From Pigoraptor chileana (lineage: Eukaryota; Opisthokonta; Filasterea), in contig CALSCR010003944.1 of assembly GCA_943704495.1 (NCBI GenBank), positions 1-27,901 on the forward strand: 27,901 nucleotides of DNA. The letters run 5' to 3'. The notes beneath the pieces are model-generated. The model did not search any database. It was not told the DNA's origin and saw nothing but the letters and a program-made list of their open reading frames with translations. The position numbers and the translations under genes are program-made. Of this stretch, positions 27,827 to 27,901 are shown piece after piece. The stretch's first letter is position 1. Every line of letters starts with the position of its first letter.

Positions 27827-27901
<75 letters not shown>
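27827..27901. repeat. AC microsatellite at the window end
   Basis: At least 37 perfect AC units run to the last base of the window. The true length is unknown; the position suggests an assembly break or an arbitrary cut inside the repeat. Confidence 0.97.

Overview
This window looks like nuclear DNA of a eukaryote, most likely a unicellular one with a compact genome. Seven of its eight genes are cut by short GT-AG introns (47 to about 350 nt). Intergenic gaps are a few hundred bases, the standard code is used with all three stops, and introns carry many GT/CA microsatellites. The species cannot be named from sequence. A complete ARAP-type gene (SAM, five PH, ArfGAP, ankyrin, RhoGAP, RA) points to Holozoa or a close relative. 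That placement is an inference.

Layout, left to right, with strictly alternating strands: (1) 1-1690, AT-rich, no recognised gene. (2) Plus: a mitochondrial-type IF3 reduced to its C-terminal domain (1691-2326). (3) Minus: ribosomal protein eL20/RPL18A, 5 exons (2726-4434). (4) Plus: a Lines (LINS1)-like protein, 3 exons (4833-6337). (5) Minus: ARAP, 21 exons, about 1408 aa (6600-14301). (6) Plus: nucleoside diphosphate kinase, 4 exons (15099-16055). (7) Minus: nucleoporin NUP160, about 18 exons, about 1444 aa (16170-23521). (8) Plus: dolichyl-phosphate glucosyltransferase ALG5, 4 exons (24191-25764). (9) Minus: the 3' part of an unrecognised helical protein (26101 to at least 27728). The window ends inside a 75-base AC microsatellite.

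The genes are housekeeping or regulatory and unrelated in pathway: mitochondrial and cytosolic translation, Arf/Rho signalling at membranes, nucleotide balance, the nuclear pore and N-glycosylation. What links neighbours is geometry. Divergent pairs share promoter regions (4435-4832, 14302-15098, 23522-24190) and convergent pairs share short 3' gaps. Two promoter regions contain duplicated palindromes.

The most novel signals are non-coding: a roughly 40-base interspersed repeat found five times, every copy inside an intron; a GT-on-the-sense-strand bias of intronic microsatellites; and a duplicated CGAGATCTCG palindrome between ARAP and NDK. Exon borders were placed by hand from splice signals, reading phase and family resemblance. 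Phases close across all but a few joins, which are flagged. No virus-like element, tRNA, rRNA or CRISPR was seen.
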